This document shows, piece after piece, positions 4,654 through 6,658 of a DNA stretch of 6,658 nucleotides. The translations under genes and the position numbers were made by a program. Under the pieces are notes generated by a model. The model saw nothing but the letters and a program-made list of their open reading frames with translations, searched no databases and had not been told where the DNA came from. Each line of letters begins with the position of its first letter. Position 1 is the first letter of the stretch. The stretch is from Hyphomicrobiales bacterium (lineage in GTDB: Bacteria; Pseudomonadota; Alphaproteobacteria; Rhizobiales; Devosiaceae): assembly GCA_015487515.1 (NCBI GenBank), contig WFPQ01000106.1, positions 1-6,658 of the forward strand, in the 5' to 3' direction.

Positions 4654-6658
4654 ATGATGGCTGAGGATGGCGGCAGCAGTGGCGGCAAAACTGTAAAGAT
4701 GAGCGATGCGGAGCTTGAGGATCTGGTTGCCTCGACCGATTCGGGGGCCAGGAATCCCACCGGGCCGGTTGGCAGGCTGATAGCCGGTGTTGCCCTTTTC
4801 TGGGCCGCGTTTCAATTGTGGATAGCTTCGCCCCTGCCGTTCAATCCGATAGTTTCCCAGCTGATACCGGTGTTGAACGATACCCAGACCCGCTCTTTCC
4901 ACCTGGCCATAGCGGTCTTTCTGGCTTTCATGGTCTATCCGGCCACCAAGAGGTCCTCGCGCTCAAGGGTGCCGGTTTACGACTGGGTCTTTGCCCTGGT
5001 CGGGGCGGTTTGTGCCGGTTATGCATTTTATGCCTATTCGACCCTGGCGGTAACCGGTGGTGAGGGACGGGCGGAAATCTATCAGCTGGTACTTTCCGGG
5101 GCCGGGCTGGTGATCTTGCTGGAGGCGGCCAGGCGTTCCCTGGGGCCGGCACTGGCGGTGGTGGCGCTGGTGTTCCTGGTCTATGTGTTCTTTGGCTCCC
5201 AGGAGTTCATTCCGGACGTGATCCGCTGGAAGGGGGCCAGTTTTGCCAAGGCCATGGGTCACATGTGGCTGACCACCGAAGGGGTGTTTGGCATTGCGCT
5301 TGGGGTTTCGGCCAGTTTCGTGTTCCTGTTCGTATTGTTCGGCTCGCTGCTCGACAAGGCGGGGGCCGGAAACTATTTCATAAAGATTGCATTTTCCCTG
5401 CTGGGGCACCTGCGGGGCGGTCCGGCCAAGGCGGCGGTTGTCGGTTCTGCCATGACCGGGCTGATTTCCGGCTCTTCCATCGCCAATGTGGTGACCACCG
5501 GAACCTTTACGATTCCATTGATGAAGCGGGTCGGTTTCACCCCGGAACAGGCCGGGTCGGTGGAAGTTGCGTCATCGGTCAATGGCCAGCTGATGCCCCC
5601 GGTAATGGGTGCCGCGGCGTTCCTGATGGTTGAATATGTGGGCATTCCCTATGTGGAGGTCATCAAGACGGCGCTGCTGCCGGCGGTTATTTCCTATATT
5701 GCCCTGCTCTATATCGTGCACCTGGAGGCCCTGAAACAGGGCATGGTGGCCCTGCCAAAACCGGTAACTGTCACCAAGAGCCTGGCGCAGAAGCTGGTCT
5801 CGGTATTTCTGGGATTTGCCATATTCGGGGCCCTTAGCTACGGAATTTATTTTCTTCTGGGCTGGATACCGGGGGCGTTCGGGGAGTTTGCTCCGGTCGT
5901 GATCACGGTCCTGGTGCTGGGGGTATATGTGGGACTGATAAGGATTGCTGCGGCAAAACCCGACCTTGAAATGGATGATCCCAATTCCGAGATCGTTAAG
6001 CTGCCGGTCTATGACGAGGTCAAGACCACGGGCCTGCAATACATATTGCCGATCGTGGTTCTGGTCTGGTTCCTGATGATCGAGCGCAAGTCTCCGGGCC
6101 TGTCGGCCTTTTGGGCTTCCCTTTTGCTCATCATCATCCTGCTGACCCAGAAGCCCCTGAAGGCAATGTTTCGGGGGACGGGAAATTTTGCGGCCGAAGC
6201 AAAATCCGGTTTCATGGATCTTGTCGATGGCATGATCGCCGGTTCCAGGAACATGATCGGCATCGGCATAGCAACGGCCACGGCGGGCATAATCGTTGGC
6301 ACCGTGACCCTGACCGGGGTCGGGCAGGTGATGGCTGAACTGGTGGAATTCATTTCGGGCGGCAATCTGATCCTGATGCTGATAGCGGTGGGTGTATTGA
6401 GCCTGATCCTTGGCATGGGCCTGCCGACCACCGCCAATTACATAGTGGTTTCGTCGCTGATGGCGGGGGTCGTTGTCGAACTTGGTGCTGCCAATGGCCT
6501 GATCGTGCCATTGATTGCGGTCCATCTGTTCGTGTTCTATTTCGGGATCATGGCCGATGTCACGCCCCCGGTGGGGCTGGCCTCGTTCGCGGCGGCGGCG
6601 GTATCGGGGGGGGATCCGATAAAGACCGGCTTCGTGGCCTTCTTTTACAGCCTGAGAA
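4654..6658 (+). CDS. TRAP transporter fused QM permease (TAXI type), 3'-truncated by the window end
   Basis: The frame is open from the ATG at 4654 to the last base, giving 668 residues without a stop; fused TAXI-type permeases are usually somewhat longer. The N-terminus (1-40) is a hydrophilic, acidic cytoplasmic tail. Residues about 41-180 form the small DctQ-like part (four helices, near 42-58, 82-96, 109-131, 144-180). From about 205 follows the large DctM-like part. Its signatures are SGSSIANVV (272-280), PPVMGAAAF (315-323), the second-half hairpin motif GMGLPTTANYIV (587-598) and DVTPPVGLASFAAAA (635-649). These two pseudo-symmetric regions form the substrate and sodium sites in the DctM fold. 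The protein imports the ligand of the TAXI binding protein across the inner membrane using an ion gradient. GGGAGGGG (4642-4649) is a strong Shine-Dalgarno; an in-frame TGA at 4576 limits upstream starts, and ATG 4657 is a near-equal alternative. The gene has its own likely promoter. Confidence 0.94.
   Translation, partial: MMAEDGGSSGGKTVKMSDAELEDLVASTDSGARNPTGPVGRLIAGVALFWAAFQLWIASPLPFNPIVSQLIPVLNDTQTRSFHLAIAVFLAFMVYPATKRSSRSRVPVYDWVFALVGAVCAGYAFYAYSTLAVTGGEGRAEIYQLVLSGAGLVILLEAARRSLGPALAVVALVFLVYVFFGSQEFIPDVIRWKGASFAKAMGHMWLTTEGVFGIALGVSASFVFLFVLFGSLLDKAGAGNYFIKIAFSLLGHLRGGPAKAAVVGSAMTGLISGSSIANVVTTGTFTIPLMKRVGFTPEQAGSVEVASSVNGQLMPPVMGAAAFLMVEYVGIPYVEVIKTALLPAVISYIALLYIVHLEALKQGMVALPKPVTVTKSLAQKLVSVFLGFAIFGALSYGIYFLLGWIPGAFGEFAPVVITVLVLGVYVGLIRIAAAKPDLEMDDPNSEIVKLPVYDEVKTTGLQYILPIVVLVWFLMIERKSPGLSAFWASLLLIIILLTQKPLKAMFRGTGNFAAEAKSGFMDLVDGMIAGSRNMIGIGIATATAGIIVGTVTLTGVGQVMAELVEFISGGNLILMLIAVGVLSLILGMGLPTTANYIVVSSLMAGVVVELGAANGLIVPLIAVHLFVFYFGIMADVTPPVGLASFAAAAVSGGDPIKTGFVAFFYSLR

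Noticed and set aside
5572..6525. Long open frame of 317 codons on the minus strand
   Set aside because: It lies wholly antisense to the TRAP permease and its product is loaded with Gln, His, Asp and Arg without domain pattern, as expected from the complement of a GC-rich membrane-protein gene.

Overview
The window looks like bacterial chromosome, most likely from an alphaproteobacterium, possibly marine or otherwise aquatic. The grounds are inferential: fairly high GC, the type of dihydrolipoamide dehydrogenase C-terminus, a TAXI-type TRAP transporter with a fused permease, and the general style of the small membrane proteins. No rRNA, tRNA, CRISPR array, phage gene or insertion sequence was seen.

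Layout. (1) Positions 2-88 hold the last 28 codons of a plus-strand dihydrolipoamide dehydrogenase, recognised by its C-terminal His-Pro...Glu active-site motif. (2) A short convergent gap contains a 16-bp tandem repeat. (3) Positions 208-861 on the minus strand encode a 217-residue integral membrane protein resembling the DedA/VTT (TVP38/TMEM64) fold, with two Pro-Gly motifs and a five-glycine run. (4) A divergent intergenic region of about 450 bp carries possible promoters in both directions and a 10-bp palindrome. (5) Positions 1310-2032 (plus) encode a six-helix ferric-reductase-like/MsrQ-like haem membrane protein, which looks monocistronic and is followed by a strong rho-independent terminator at 2109-2135. 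(6) Positions 2239-3177 (plus) encode an EamA-type drug/metabolite transporter. (7) Positions 3458-4426 (plus) encode the periplasmic solute-binding protein of a TAXI-type TRAP transporter. (8) After a 10-bp hairpin, a 28-bp imperfect tandem repeat and a probable extended -10 promoter comes the fused small-plus-large TRAP permease, from 4654 and running off the window end.

How the genes work together. Only the last two genes form an evident functional unit. The secreted binding protein captures a substrate, probably an organic anion or amino acid, and delivers it to the ion-driven QM permease. The hairpin and apparent second promoter between them suggest more binding protein than permease is made; the binding-protein gene's avoidance of the ATA codon, compared with the permease, is consistent with this. 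The remaining genes (Lpd end, VTT-like protein, MsrQ-like haem protein, EamA exporter) appear to be separate transcription units with no obvious shared pathway.

I see no clearly new multi-gene system. The points most worth a second look are the VTT-like protein, the Gln found where MsrQ has a conserved His in the haem protein, and the regulatory architecture between the two TRAP genes.
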